64,000 bases of DNA from Pseudorhizobium xiangyangii (GTDB taxonomy: Bacteria > Pseudomonadota > Alphaproteobacteria > Rhizobiales > Rhizobiaceae), in NCBI RefSeq assembly GCF_020531965.1, contig NZ_JAJAWH010000009.1, forward strand, positions 62,001-126,000, written 5' to 3'. A model generated the notes under the pieces. The model saw only the letters and a program-made list of their open reading frames with translations. It was not told the origin of the DNA and searched no databases. This document shows, in pieces, positions 33,961 to 42,042 of this stretch. The position numbers were made by a program, and so were the translations under genes. The first letter of the stretch is position 1. Each line of letters opens with the position of its first letter.

Positions 33961-34941
33961 TCATCGCCGGGCGCGGCCGAAGACCGACCAGTCGGTCTTC
34001 TTTGTCAGGAGTTCGAGGCCGAGCGTGCCGAGCCAGCTGTTGCCCATCGGATCCAGCGCCGGAGACCAGACGGCGATCGAGGCGCGGTGCGGCGCGACGG
34101 CAAGGATGCCGCCGCCGACGCCGGATTTGGCCGGCAGGCCGACGCGATAGGCGAAGTCTCCCGAACCGTCGTACTGGCCGCAGAGCATCATGACGGCGAG
34201 GATGCGGCGCGCCCGCCGGGCCGCCGCCACGGTGACCTCGTCCGCATCGTCGGGATCATCGAGCATGAGGAAGCGGCCGGCCCTGGCAAGGCCCCGGCAA
34301 TCGAGCGTGATGGCGCACTGGTGGATATAGGCTTCCATGACCTTGTCCACCGGGTGCCTGAGGTTGCCGTAGTGGCTGGCCATGAACATCAGCGACCGGT
34401 TGAGATCGCCGCCGGTGCGGTTGCTGTCCATGACGCGGGGATCGAAATCGAGCGTGCTGTCCTCCAGCAGCTTTTCAAGCAGGCGCACCACATGGCGATT
34501 GGGCCCGGCCTTGCCGCCAAGGCCGACGAGGATGTCGCAGACGACGAGCGCGCCCGCATTGATGAAGGGATTGCGGGGAATGCCCTTGTCGCGCTCGAGG
34601 TCGATGATCGAGTTGAAGGGATCGCCGGACGGTTCGCGGCCGATGCGCTTCCAGAGCTTCTCGCCGATTGCCTCCAAAGCCACTTCGAGCGCGAAGACCT
34701 TTGAGATCGACTGGATGGGAAAGCTGACGCCGGCATTTCCTGATGCGACGAGTTCGCCGGTGCGGGTGTGGACGGCGATGCCGAACGTCTCGAAATCCGC
34801 CTTGGCCGGCGCAGGTCTGCCGTGCTCCTCAGCCTCCGCGACCGCCTGGTCACGAATGCCGGGGGCAGCCTCGCGAACCTCTTTGACCACCTCGTCGAGG
34901 ATTGCCTTCAGCGCTGCCGCGTCCTGCACCGGATTGACCAT
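33961..34941 (-). CDS. glsA: Glutaminase
   Basis: The 326-residue serine-dependent glutaminase converts glutamine to glutamate and ammonia. It has the beta-lactamase-like core with the nucleophile in FPIQSISKVFALEVALEAIG (S-x-x-K), then PFINAGALVVCDILVGLGG, ESYIHQ-type region AYIHQCAITLDCRGLARAG and VGLPAKSGVGGGILAVAPHR. Length is typical. It lies upstream in transcription order of the CmlA-type module, with about 127 bp between. Confidence 0.95.
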   Translation of the reverse strand: MVNPVQDAAALKAILDEVVKEVREAAPGIRDQAVAEAEEHGRPAPAKADFETFGIAVHTRTGELVASGNAGVSFPIQSISKVFALEVALEAIGEKLWKRIGREPSGDPFNSIIDLERDKGIPRNPFINAGALVVCDILVGLGGKAGPNRHVVRLLEKLLEDSTLDFDPRVMDSNRTGGDLNRSLMFMASHYGNLRHPVDKVMEAYIHQCAITLDCRGLARAGRFLMLDDPDDADEVTVAAARRARRILAVMMLCGQYDGSGDFAYRVGLPAKSGVGGGILAVAPHRASIAVWSPALDPMGNSWLGTLGLELLTKKTDWSVFGRARR

Positions 34942-35133
34942 CTCTCTGCCTGCCTTTCAATGCGCTCGACCTTTTTGCGGCAAAGGGTGCCGGGTCGAAG
35001 GGGGCGGCATTTAGGGCGGCTAGGGAAGGGGTCCAGCCAGGATGTCAAAACGGTGCCGGCGAACACGGTGCGTAAAATGCCGAGATAGGAATTTAATCCT
35101 TGACGGCGTTACGGTCGTCTGATAGGGTTCAGG
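34942..35133. other. Intergenic region with a promoter for a putative small RNA
   Basis: No protein-like frame is seen. At its right end is a promoter pointing right: TTGACG (35100-35105), 17-bp spacer, TAGGGT (35123-35128). The left part contains the glsA upstream region. Confidence 0.55.
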
Positions 35134-35220
35134 CATAGTCGAAGATCTGTGACCGGCGGGACGCCGGATTGGCAGATCTTCCAGTCAAAGCTGGCCCGGC
35201 CCCTGCGTCGGGCTTTTTTT
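35134..35220 (+). ncRNA. Putative small RNA, about 87 nt
   Basis: A -35/-10 promoter (TTGACG-17-TAGGGT) precedes a sequence able to fold into a long hairpin. Its outer arms are GAAGATCTG (35141-35149) and CAGATCTTC (35173-35181), with an inner CCGGCG-GGA-CGCCGG stem (35153-35167). A small CCAG-TCAAA-GCTGG hairpin and a terminator GCCCG-N10-CGGGC (35194-35213) with seven Ts follow. No protein-like frame is present. I cannot match it to a named rhizobial RNA family. The transcript start is estimated. Confidence 0.6.
35194..35220 (+). terminator. Intrinsic terminator of the putative small RNA
   Basis: GCCCG-GCCCCTGCGT-CGGGC is followed by TTTTTTT. The segment GTCGGGCTTTTT is repeated just downstream (35224-35235), a second possible end point. 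Confidence 0.75.
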
Positions 35221-35520
35221 ATGTCGGGCTTTTTATCCGGGTCTGACCGATGCGTTTGCGTGGTCTTCGGTGCGGCGTCAAACCAGTCGGCTGGCCGGCA
35301 AGGTTCTGATACCAAAGCATTTTTGACAAAACGCAAGCCTGTGCCGCTGCCCTGTAGGGTCGGACCATGTGATGCGCGGCGCGAAGATAGCAGGTGCGAA
35401 CTGCAAGATTTTGCATATTGACCGATAACGGGCCAAATGTATCCTTCGGATATCATTGCATTTTCCGATGTGGCTATTGGTTTTTTTGCCAGTTTTGCCG
35501 CCAGCTGAGGGGGAGCAGTC

Positions 35521-35697
35521 ATGACCCGGTCGTCTGTCGAAATCGTCTCCGCGAACGGCGAATACCTCGTTCGCGTCACCGAGGATGACAATACGTGTGA
35601 GGTGGCATTCTCGAACGAGGAGTTTGCGCGCTCTTACGCTGCCGGCCAGTCTATCAGGCTCAACCTGTCGAACGATTGCGACGAAATGTCGGACTAG
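35521..35697 (+). CDS. Small acidic hypothetical protein (58 aa)
   Basis: The ATG follows GAGGGGGAGCAGTC, a strong ribosome-binding site. The product reads MTRSSVEIVSANGEYLVRVT, then EDDNTCEVAFSNEEFARSYA, then AGQSIRLNLSNDCDEMSD. It is acidic and compact, with alternating beta-strand character at the N-terminus and no membrane segment. No family is recognised; function is unknown. It lies between the putative small RNA and the GTA-like cluster. Confidence 0.7.
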   Translation: MTRSSVEIVSANGEYLVRVTEDDNTCEVAFSNEEFARSYAAGQSIRLNLSNDCDEMSD

Positions 35698-35825
35698 GTA
35701 CCGACAGAGTATTTAGCCCCGTTTCGGGGAGCACGACTTTCACTGAACCTCTCTGTTTTACGCATCCTGCGGTTTGCGCCGCTGGATGAGCGCATGCCGA
35801 ACCGACGGCCTTGCGAGGATGTTTC

Positions 35826-36521
35826 ATGATCATTTCCGATGCTTTCGAGACGGCCGGCGAGCCGTTCGATCCCGCGCTGGCGGACGTCAGCCTGTTCGGT
35901 TGCTGGGAGGCGGCGCCTTCCTATGCCACGGCTTTGCCTGAGGCTGATCCTCTCGCCGATGTGGTGCGGACGGTGGTGCTGGAAACCAAGTCGGTTGAGG
36001 CCTTGTCTGTCTCGCCGGCCGACGAGCTGCGCCAGCTTCTGAACGAGATGACGATGGAGATACGCGAGCAGTTTGCCGCCTTCCGCAAGATGCGGACAGC
36101 GGCCGAACTGCTGCTCGAGGGTGGCGACGATGCGGCGCAGAAACTTGCGCGCGCCGATATCAAGGCGGCGACGGATGCCATGTCGCTGATCGTGCGCACG
36201 CTCGAAAAGGTCGACAGCCTGCAGCGCCAGCTTGCCCGCGATCGCGAGGACGAGGCGGAACGGGTGGCGGAGGCCGGTGGATACGGGGCGGCAAGGGACC
36301 GCTTCGTCGGGATGATCAAGGACCGCGCGCATGAAGAGGGCTTCCGTCTTTACGCAATATGGAAACGCGATGGCCCACCGGCCTGGGTTGCGGACCGGCT
36401 GGAACGCGAGGCCACCCAGCCGGCGCACGATAAAGCGGGCAGCAGAAACGGTGGCGGACAAGGCGGCGATGGTTTCCAAGCGAACGGGCCGGACCCTGGC
36501 GAAGATTGCCGCGGCGCGTGA
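35826..36521 (+). CDS. GTA-cluster first gene, hypothetical (possible small terminase)
   Basis: The product of about 231 residues starts MIISDAFETAGEPFDPALAD. The middle is helical and charged (ELRQLLNEMTMEIREQFAAF, then MSLIVRTLEKVDSLQRQLAR) and the C-terminus is disordered and Gly-rich. It stands where gp1 precedes the large terminase in Rhodobacter capsulatus-type GTA clusters; gp1 is the small terminase subunit there. No sequence motif proves this, so the role is inferred from position and helical character. Confidence 0.6.
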   Translation: MIISDAFETAGEPFDPALADVSLFGCWEAAPSYATALPEADPLADVVRTVVLETKSVEALSVSPADELRQLLNEMTMEIREQFAAFRKMRTAAELLLEGGDDAAQKLARADIKAATDAMSLIVRTLEKVDSLQRQLARDREDEAERVAEAGGYGAARDRFVGMIKDRAHEEGFRLYAIWKRDGPPAWVADRLEREATQPAHDKAGSRNGGGQGGDGFQANGPDPGEDCRGA

Positions 36522-36651
36522 AGCCAAGGTTCAGGCCCTCGATGAGGGCGTGGCGTTGGGCAATGCGATCGGGCGTCAGGATACGGGTGTGCGGGAAGCG
36601 GGGGTGCAGGATACGCTCGCTCCGGTCTCAACCGTCGAGGGGGAGACCGCC

Positions 36652-37948
36652 ATGCCGCAGCCCTCGTCGTCCATGCATGGGAGCGTCCCCTGTGTAGGCG
36701 ACCGAGTGGGCGACATGCTTGCCGGGTTTGTCCCTGGTCTCGACCGCGACTGGACTTTCGGGGGGCGCCGCGAACAGAAGCCGCCGGAGGGCGACTGGCG
36801 CACATGGCTGATCATGGGCGGGCGCGGTTCCGGCAAGACGCGGGCGGGTTCGGAATGGGTGCATGCGCTGGCTTCGACCGGTGAGCGTTCCGGTCTCAGG
36901 ATCGCGCTGGTGGCCGAGACGCTGGGCGAGGCGCGTGAAGTGATGGTGGACGGCGTTTCCGGCATCTGCCGGATCGCCCGGACGAGAAGGCCGGATTTCG
37001 AGATGTCGCGCCGCAGGCTTGTCTGGCCGAACGGCGCGGTGGCGCAGATCTTCTCGTCGGAAGATCCCGAAAGCCTGCGCGGGCCGCAGTTCCACTATGC
37101 CTGGTGCGACGAGCTGGCGAAATGGAAGCATGCGGAGGAGACGTTCGACATGCTGCAGTTCGGCCTGCGGCTGGGGGCGGATCCGCGCCAGCTGGTCACC
37201 ACGACCCCGCGACCGGTTCCGCTCCTGAAGCGGCTGATCGCCGACGCAGGCACGCGGCTGGTGCGCATCGAGACGCGCGCCAATGCCGGGAACCTGGCAC
37301 CGGGCTTCATCGCCGAGCTTCAGAAGCGCTACGGCGGGACAAGGCTCGGTCGGCAGGAGATCGACGGCGAACTGATCGGACCGCGAGGATGCGCTGTGGA
37401 CGCGCGGCGAGATCGAGGCCTGCACGGTGCGGGTCTCCGAAGCGCTGCGGCGGATCGTCGTGGCGGTCGACCCGCCTTCGGGTTCGGGCGAGCACTCCTG
37501 CTGCGGCATCGTCGTGGCCGGGCTGGAGGCAACCGGACGGGCCGTGGTGCTGGCGGATTGCTCGGTGACGGGCAAGTCGCCCGCCGGCTGGGCAAACGCG
37601 GTGGTACGCGCCTATCAACGGTTTTCGGCCGACCGGGTGGTGGCCGAGGCGAACCAGGGCGGCGAGATGGTGGCGGCGATGCTGAGAAGCGTCGATACGG
37701 TGCTGCCGCTGACGCTGGTCAGGGCGACGCGTGGGAAATTCCTGAGGGCGGAGCCGGTCGCCGCGCTCTACGAGCAGCGGCGTGTCGTGCACGCGGGACG
37801 GTTCATGGAACTCGAGGACCAGATGTGCGACTTCGGGCCGGAAGGGCTTTCCTCAGGCCGCTCGCCCGACCGGCTGGATGCGCTGGTCTGGGCGCTGACG
37901 GCTCTCGTCCTCGAAGGGCAGGGAGAGCCGCGCGTGCGTGGAATTTAG
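36652..37948 (+). pseudogene. Phage/GTA large terminase (TerL), frameshifted
   Basis: The ATPase half is clear: DWTFGGRREQKPPEGDWRTW, LIMGGRGSGKTRAGSEWVHA (Walker A), FHYAWCDELAKWKHAEETFD (Walker B region) and LVTTTPRPVPLLKRLI. The nuclease half continues in another frame (RRIVVAVDPPSGSGEHSCCG, VVAEANQGGEMVAAMLRS, SPDRLDALVWALTAL). The switch is near 37378-37383, where DGELIG should run into DREDALWTRGEIEAC; restoring two bases (or removing one) repairs it. The original frame stays open to 38160, giving a false 3' half. GAGGGGGAG before 36652 supports the start. A sequencing error is possible, but neighbouring damage argues for real decay. Confidence 0.85.
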
Positions 37949-37953
37949 AGAAC

Positions 37954-38094
37954 TTATTCGGCTGCCTGAAGGCGCGGCTGTGGCGCGGCGTTGTCGCGCA
38001 TCTGCCGCCACTCGTCTTCCAGGCGGTCGAGGACATGCTGGGGGATCTGCAGCTGCTTGGGCTGCTGGGCCGGGACTTGCGGGTGCATCATCAT
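37954..38094 (-). CDS. Possible 46-residue antisense ORF
   Basis: Opposite to the GTA genes, a frame starts with three Met codons after GGAGAGATC. It encodes MMMHPQVPAQQPKQLQIPQH, then VLDRLEDEWRQMRDNAAPQP, then RLQAAE. The composition is protein-like (Gln-rich start, amphipathic helix). No family is recognised. It occupies the gap between terminase and lysozyme. Confidence 0.4.
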   Translation of the reverse strand: MMMHPQVPAQQPKQLQIPQHVLDRLEDEWRQMRDNAAPQPRLQAAE

Positions 38095-38249
38095 GATCTC
38101 TCCATATCAAAAGGCCGACCGAAACGTCCGGTGACGCAGTTGGTTCCACAGCGTGAATGAAATGTAAATCGCGCGCTAAGGGATTAAAACGATTTAGTTT
38201 TCTTAAACCGATTGAAACTTGGGGCCTTACGTCGAAGAGGTTAATGCGT

Positions 38250-38867
38250 ATGGTTTCGAATGAGGTAGAACGGGGGCAATTCTACTCCCGGGCGCGCCGC
38301 ACCCTGTTCGGCGGGCGGCTTCGCCAGGCGCAGGTCGAGGGCCTTTCCGCGGTTCTCGATGTCTGGCAGGCCAGGACAGGCGGAGGCAAATCGAGCCAGC
38401 TTGCCTACGTGCTGGCAACGGCGTTCCACGAGACGGCGGCGACCATGCAGCCGGTGCGCGAGACGCTTGCCGCGACGGATGCGCTGGCGATCCGCAAGCT
38501 GGAAGCGGCCTTCGCGGCGGGCCGGCTGAAGGCGGTAAGGACACCGTACTGGCGGCCCGATGCGGACGGAAAAAGCTGGCTCGGCCGTGGCCTGGTGCAG
38601 CTGACCCACCGGCGGAACTACGAGGCGATGTCGGCGGTGACGGGCATGGACCTGGTGGCGGACCCCGGCCGTGCGATGGAGATGGATGTCGCAGTAGTGA
38701 TCCTGATCGAGGGCATGCGGGGCGGCAGTTTCACCGGCCGGTGCCTCGACGACTATTTCGAGCGCGGCCGCGAGGACTGGGCGGGCGCGCGAAAAATCAT
38801 CAACGGCACGGACAGGGCCGAAATGGTGGCGGGTTACGGGCGGGCGTTCCGGTTCGCGCTGGAATAA
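38250..38867 (+). CDS. Glycoside hydrolase family 19-like phage lysozyme
   Basis: The product of about 205 residues reads as a chitinase-like/GH19 endolysin: QLAYVLATAFHETAATMQPV (catalytic Glu in AFHETA), YWRPDADGKSWLGRGLVQLT, HRRNYEAMSAVTGMDLVADP and IINGTDRAEMVAGYGRAF. No signal peptide. ATGs at 38244 and 38250 both follow AAGAGG; the second is better spaced. In intact GTA clusters the portal gene follows terminase directly, so this gene is a passenger. It would cleave peptidoglycan if released. Confidence 0.82.
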   Translation: MVSNEVERGQFYSRARRTLFGGRLRQAQVEGLSAVLDVWQARTGGGKSSQLAYVLATAFHETAATMQPVRETLAATDALAIRKLEAAFAAGRLKAVRTPYWRPDADGKSWLGRGLVQLTHRRNYEAMSAVTGMDLVADPGRAMEMDVAVVILIEGMRGGSFTGRCLDDYFERGREDWAGARKIINGTDRAEMVAGYGRAFRFALE

Positions 38868-39105
38868 TTGCTGCCCCCGGCACCCTATGCTATTTTTGAT
38901 CTCGATGACCTGGGCGATCCTTGAGTCCCTCAGCCGCAGCGCGCGACGCCGGACGAGACGATCATCCAGAAGGTTCGGCAACTGCCGGGCCGTGCCAATA
39001 GCATTCGCATGACCCGTATAACATGGAACGGAATATTCGCAGTCCTCGTCCGCACGGGAGAGCGGATCGTCGACGACCGAAGGCAGATCTCTCGGGAGGA
39101 ATGAC
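38868..39105 (+). other. Gap with a possible broken ORF
   Basis: One plus-strand frame reads PDETIIQKVRQLPGRANSIR then MTRITWNGIFAVLVRTGERI and VDDRRQISREE, ending at the ribosome-binding site of the next gene. An in-frame stop (TGA at about 38921) interrupts it. It looks like the C-terminal part of a lost gene, perhaps the toxin partner that often precedes HVO_A0114-type regulators. Identity is not established. Confidence 0.3.
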
Positions 39106-39462
39106 ATGAGCGAAGTGCGGCTTCACGTATCGGACATGGACGGTTTCCTGCACCGCGCCGCTGCGGCGGGCAGGCGGATCAATGGTGGCGATCCCCAACA
39201 GCAGTCCGGAGAAATCGCCTTCGAGAGCATGGACCTGCTGCTGAAGGTGCTGACGCCGAGCCGCTGGCATCTGCTTCGGGCGCTGAAGGCGGAGGGGGCG
39301 ACCTCGATCTGCCGCCTGTCGCAGGCACTCGAGCGCGACTATCGCAGCGTTCATGCGGATGTCTTCGCCCTGCTCGACGCGGGGCTGATCGAAAAGGATA
39401 CCGACGACCAGATCTTCGTGGGCTGGGACCGGATCACCGCCGAGATGCAGACCGCCAACTAG
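39106..39462 (+). CDS. HVO_A0114-type winged-helix DNA-binding protein
   Basis: The 118-residue product has the winged helix TPSRWHLLRALKAEGATSIC, then RLSQALERDYRSVHADVFAL and LLDAGLIEKDTDDQIFVGWD, matching the HVO_A0114 family of MarR-like regulators that often serve as antitoxins. CGGGAGGA precedes the ATG. Normally a toxin gene lies just upstream; here only an interrupted frame is seen. With the lysozyme it forms an insertion between terminase and portal. Confidence 0.82.
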   Translation: MSEVRLHVSDMDGFLHRAAAAGRRINGGDPQQQSGEIAFESMDLLLKVLTPSRWHLLRALKAEGATSICRLSQALERDYRSVHADVFALLDAGLIEKDTDDQIFVGWDRITAEMQTAN

Positions 39463-39600
39463 CGCATCGACCGGGTGAGGGTTCGTGGCAAGCCTTTCCG
39501 CCGGATGAGTTAAACCTGACGATCAGGCCTGGGCCGGGTTCGCCAAGCGAGCGGCGCATGTCTCAAGCGATCAAAGTGGATCTGGAGCAGGGTGACAATC

Positions 39601-40782
39601 ATGAAATCTCCATTCAGGCTGCCGTGGGCGACCACCGGCGGGCGAACAGCCGTGTCCGCGAACCGGTCGACGGAAGCGAAGGCGGCAGGCGGATTTGCGA
39701 TCGTGGCCGGCGATGGCGCGGCACGCTGGTCCGGCCGGTCGTACGGCGCTCTTTCCCGCGCCGGCTTCATGAAGAACCCGATTGCGCACCGGGCGGTACG
39801 GCTGGTGGCCGAGGCGGCCGCTTCCGTGCCCTGGCTCGGTTATGACGGGGAGACGGAACTGACCGAGCATCCTGCGCTGGCACTTCTGGCGCAGCCGAAC
39901 GGCCGGCAGGCGGGACCGGATTTCTTCGAGACGCTGTACGGGCACCTGCTTCTCTCCGGCAATGCCTATGTGGAGCCGCTGGCAATCGGCAATGCCGTGC
40001 GCGAGCTGCATCTGCTGCGCCCCGACCGGGTGAGCGTGGTGGAAGGCAGGGACGGCTGGATTGCGGCCTATGACCACCGCGCCGGCAATGTGACACGGCG
40101 CTTGCCTGTGGATACGGACGGAGAGGGGAGCCTTTCGCTGCTGCATCTGAAGCTCTTCCACCCGCTCGACGATCATCTGGGATTTCCGCCGCTCGGGGCC
40201 GCCGGTGCGGCACTCGACCTGCACAACGCGGCGGGCGAATGGAACAAGGCGCTGCTCGACAATTCGGCGCGGCCTTCCGGTGCGCTGGTCTATCAGCCGA
40301 AGGACGGCGGCAACCTTTCCGTCGACCAGTACGAGCGGCTGAAGCAGGAGCTGGAGGCCGGCTATTCCGGCGCCGTCAATGCCGGGCGGCCGCTGCTGCT
40401 GGAGGGCGGGCTCGACTGGAAATCGATGGGATTTTCGCCCAGGGACATGGACTTCATCGAGGCGAAGAACGCCGCCGCCCGTGACATCGCGCTGGCGCTC
40501 GGCGTGCCGCCCATGCTGATCGGCATTCCCGGCGACAACACCTACGCGAACTACCAGGAGGCGAACCGCGCCTTCTACCGGCTGACCGTGGTGCCGCTTC
40601 TGACGCGGACGGCCGCGAGCCTTTCGGCGTGGCTATCGGGTACCCATGGCGAAGCGATCCGGCTGGAGCCGGATCTCGACCGCATTGCGGGGCTTTCCGC
40701 CGAGCGCGATGCGCTGTGGGCGCGGGTAGGGGCGGCGGAATTCCTGAGCGAAGAGGAAAAGCGGCAGGCGGTGGGCTATTGA
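39601..40782 (+). CDS. HK97-type phage/GTA portal protein
   Basis: The 393-residue portal forms the dodecameric ring for DNA entry in capsids of this type. Family features are KNPIAHRAVRLVAEAAASVP, LLAQPNGRQAGPDFFETLYG, LLLSGNAYVEPLAIGNAVRE, LSVDQYERLKQELEAGYSG, AKNAAARDIALALGVPPMLI and NTYANYQEANRAFYRLTVVP. GGAGCAGGG before 39601 decides the start over the GTG at 39592. Length is normal and the frame intact. It corresponds to gp3 of the Rhodobacter capsulatus GTA. Confidence 0.94.
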   Translation: MKSPFRLPWATTGGRTAVSANRSTEAKAAGGFAIVAGDGAARWSGRSYGALSRAGFMKNPIAHRAVRLVAEAAASVPWLGYDGETELTEHPALALLAQPNGRQAGPDFFETLYGHLLLSGNAYVEPLAIGNAVRELHLLRPDRVSVVEGRDGWIAAYDHRAGNVTRRLPVDTDGEGSLSLLHLKLFHPLDDHLGFPPLGAAGAALDLHNAAGEWNKALLDNSARPSGALVYQPKDGGNLSVDQYERLKQELEAGYSGAVNAGRPLLLEGGLDWKSMGFSPRDMDFIEAKNAAARDIALALGVPPMLIGIPGDNTYANYQEANRAFYRLTVVPLLTRTAASLSAWLSGTHGEAIRLEPDLDRIAGLSAERDALWARVGAAEFLSEEEKRQAVGY

Positions 40783-41025
40783 GGCAAAAAGGCAAGGCCG
40801 CGAAAAGGCTTGGCGATCATGCCGAAGCAAGCCGGCGAGCGTCTTCAATCGGCATCTCAGCAACTTGATTCAATCCCGAAGGTCGCTGAACCGATTTCTG
40901 AAGGACCGGACTCAATTTGGGAGCATTGCGGCGTAAGCGATTCAGATGAATCGGCAATCGCCTTCCGGGGCGGCACGGCGGCGATCGGCCGTCTGTGTGA
41001 TCATTCTAATCAAGAGATATTAACA

Positions 41026-41355
41026 ATGGCTGACCTTGGCAACGAGGCTTCCTTCCTGCCGGGCGTACTGGCGGCGAAGGCGGCCGGTGCGGCGGCGGGC
41101 GCCGGCGTATCGCTGATCTACCTCCTTCCGAAGAGCAGGCGCGAGGCGGCGAGCCGCTTTTTCACCGGCCTCTGCTGCGGCTTGATCTTCGGCGGTCCGG
41201 TGGGGCTTTGGCTCGCCGAGCAGATGGAAATCGCCCACCGGCTTTCCGGCACGGAAATCATGCTCACCGGATCAGCCGCCGCCAGCCTTTCAGCCTGGTG
41301 GGTGCTGGGTGCGCTGGTGCGTGTGGCCGCGCGGTATGGGCGAAGGGTGGGGTAG
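41026..41355 (+). CDS. DUF6107 family small membrane protein of GTA clusters
   Basis: The 109-residue product starts MADLGNEASFLPGVLAAKAA and has two or three hydrophobic segments (AGAGVSLIYLLPKSRREAAS, GLCCGLIFGGPVGLWLAEQM, ASLSAWWVLGALVRVAARYG). Such a protein (DUF6107) sits between portal and prohead protease in rhizobial GTA-like clusters. The frame upstream to 40810 translates to unlikely sequence. Role is unknown. Confidence 0.75.
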   Translation: MADLGNEASFLPGVLAAKAAGAAAGAGVSLIYLLPKSRREAASRFFTGLCCGLIFGGPVGLWLAEQMEIAHRLSGTEIMLTGSAAASLSAWWVLGALVRVAARYGRRVG

Positions 41356-41436
41356 CTCGCGGCCCGCTGCTGAAAGAATATGCGCTCCCGGCCCGCACGC
41401 GGGAGCGGCGTTTCAAAGACATTGCAGGAGATTTTC

Positions 41437-42042
41437 ATGCACGCTTATCGCGGGCAGCGCCCCGTCATGCCCCGGGGCTTGCGTCCCAGCGGGCGCAAAT
41501 TCGCCAATCTGGAACTGGCCGGGATTGCCGGTGACGGGACGTTCAGCGGCTATGCCAGCGTCTTCGGCGAGATCGATCTCGGCAAGGACCGCATAGAGCG
41601 CGGCGCTTTCATGAATTCGCTCGTCGAACGCGGCGCCCGTGGCGTGCGCATGCTTTACCAGCACGATCCGGCCGAGCCGATCGGCGCCTGGACGACGATC
41701 CGGGAGGATGCCCGCGGGCTCTACGTCGAGGGGGTGCTGTCGCCCGGTGTGGGGAGGGCGCGAGAAGTCTTCTCGCTGATGAAGTCGGGTGCGCTCGACG
41801 GACTGTCCATCGGGTTCAGGACCGTCAAGGCACGCACAGACGCCAAGACCGGCGTGCGCCGCGTGCTCGAGGCCGATCTCTGGGAGATCTCGGTGGTGAC
41901 CTTCCCCATGCTGCCCTCGGCGCGCGTCTCCGACATCAAGCATGCGCGGTTCTTCCGCGACCGGGAGACAGAGCTTGTCCGCCACATGCGGCGGGCGGCG
42001 AAGACGATGTTGAAACCCAGCTTCAAAGGAAAAGCGACATGA
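41437..42042 (+). CDS. HK97-family prohead protease
   Basis: The 201-residue serine protease processes the capsid precursor. It has GTFSGYASVFGEIDLGKDRI, ERGAFMNSLVERGARGVRML, the catalytic His in YQHDPAEPIGAW, the catalytic Ser in GALDGLSIGFRTVKAR and DLWEISVVTFPMLPSARV. GGAGATTTTC precedes the ATG at 41437. Its stop overlaps the capsid start by 4 bp (ATGA). It corresponds to gp4 of the Rhodobacter GTA, and the frame is intact. Confidence 0.93.
   Translation: MHAYRGQRPVMPRGLRPSGRKFANLELAGIAGDGTFSGYASVFGEIDLGKDRIERGAFMNSLVERGARGVRMLYQHDPAEPIGAWTTIREDARGLYVEGVLSPGVGRAREVFSLMKSGALDGLSIGFRTVKARTDAKTGVRRVLEADLWEISVVTFPMLPSARVSDIKHARFFRDRETELVRHMRRAAKTMLKPSFKGKAT

Noticed and set aside
35221-35421. 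Short frame following the small RNA
   Set aside because: The translation is Cys/Arg-rich without a ribosome-binding site; the segment contains the RNA terminator region instead.
36331-38160. Single 609-codon terminase
   Set aside because: Beyond about 37380 the translation loses all terminase features, which continue in the next frame. The long frame is a by-product of the frameshift.
38241-39107. Minus-strand frame of 288 codons over the lysozyme
   Set aside because: It is a shadow of the lysozyme gene with improbable composition; the plus-strand gene has clear family motifs.
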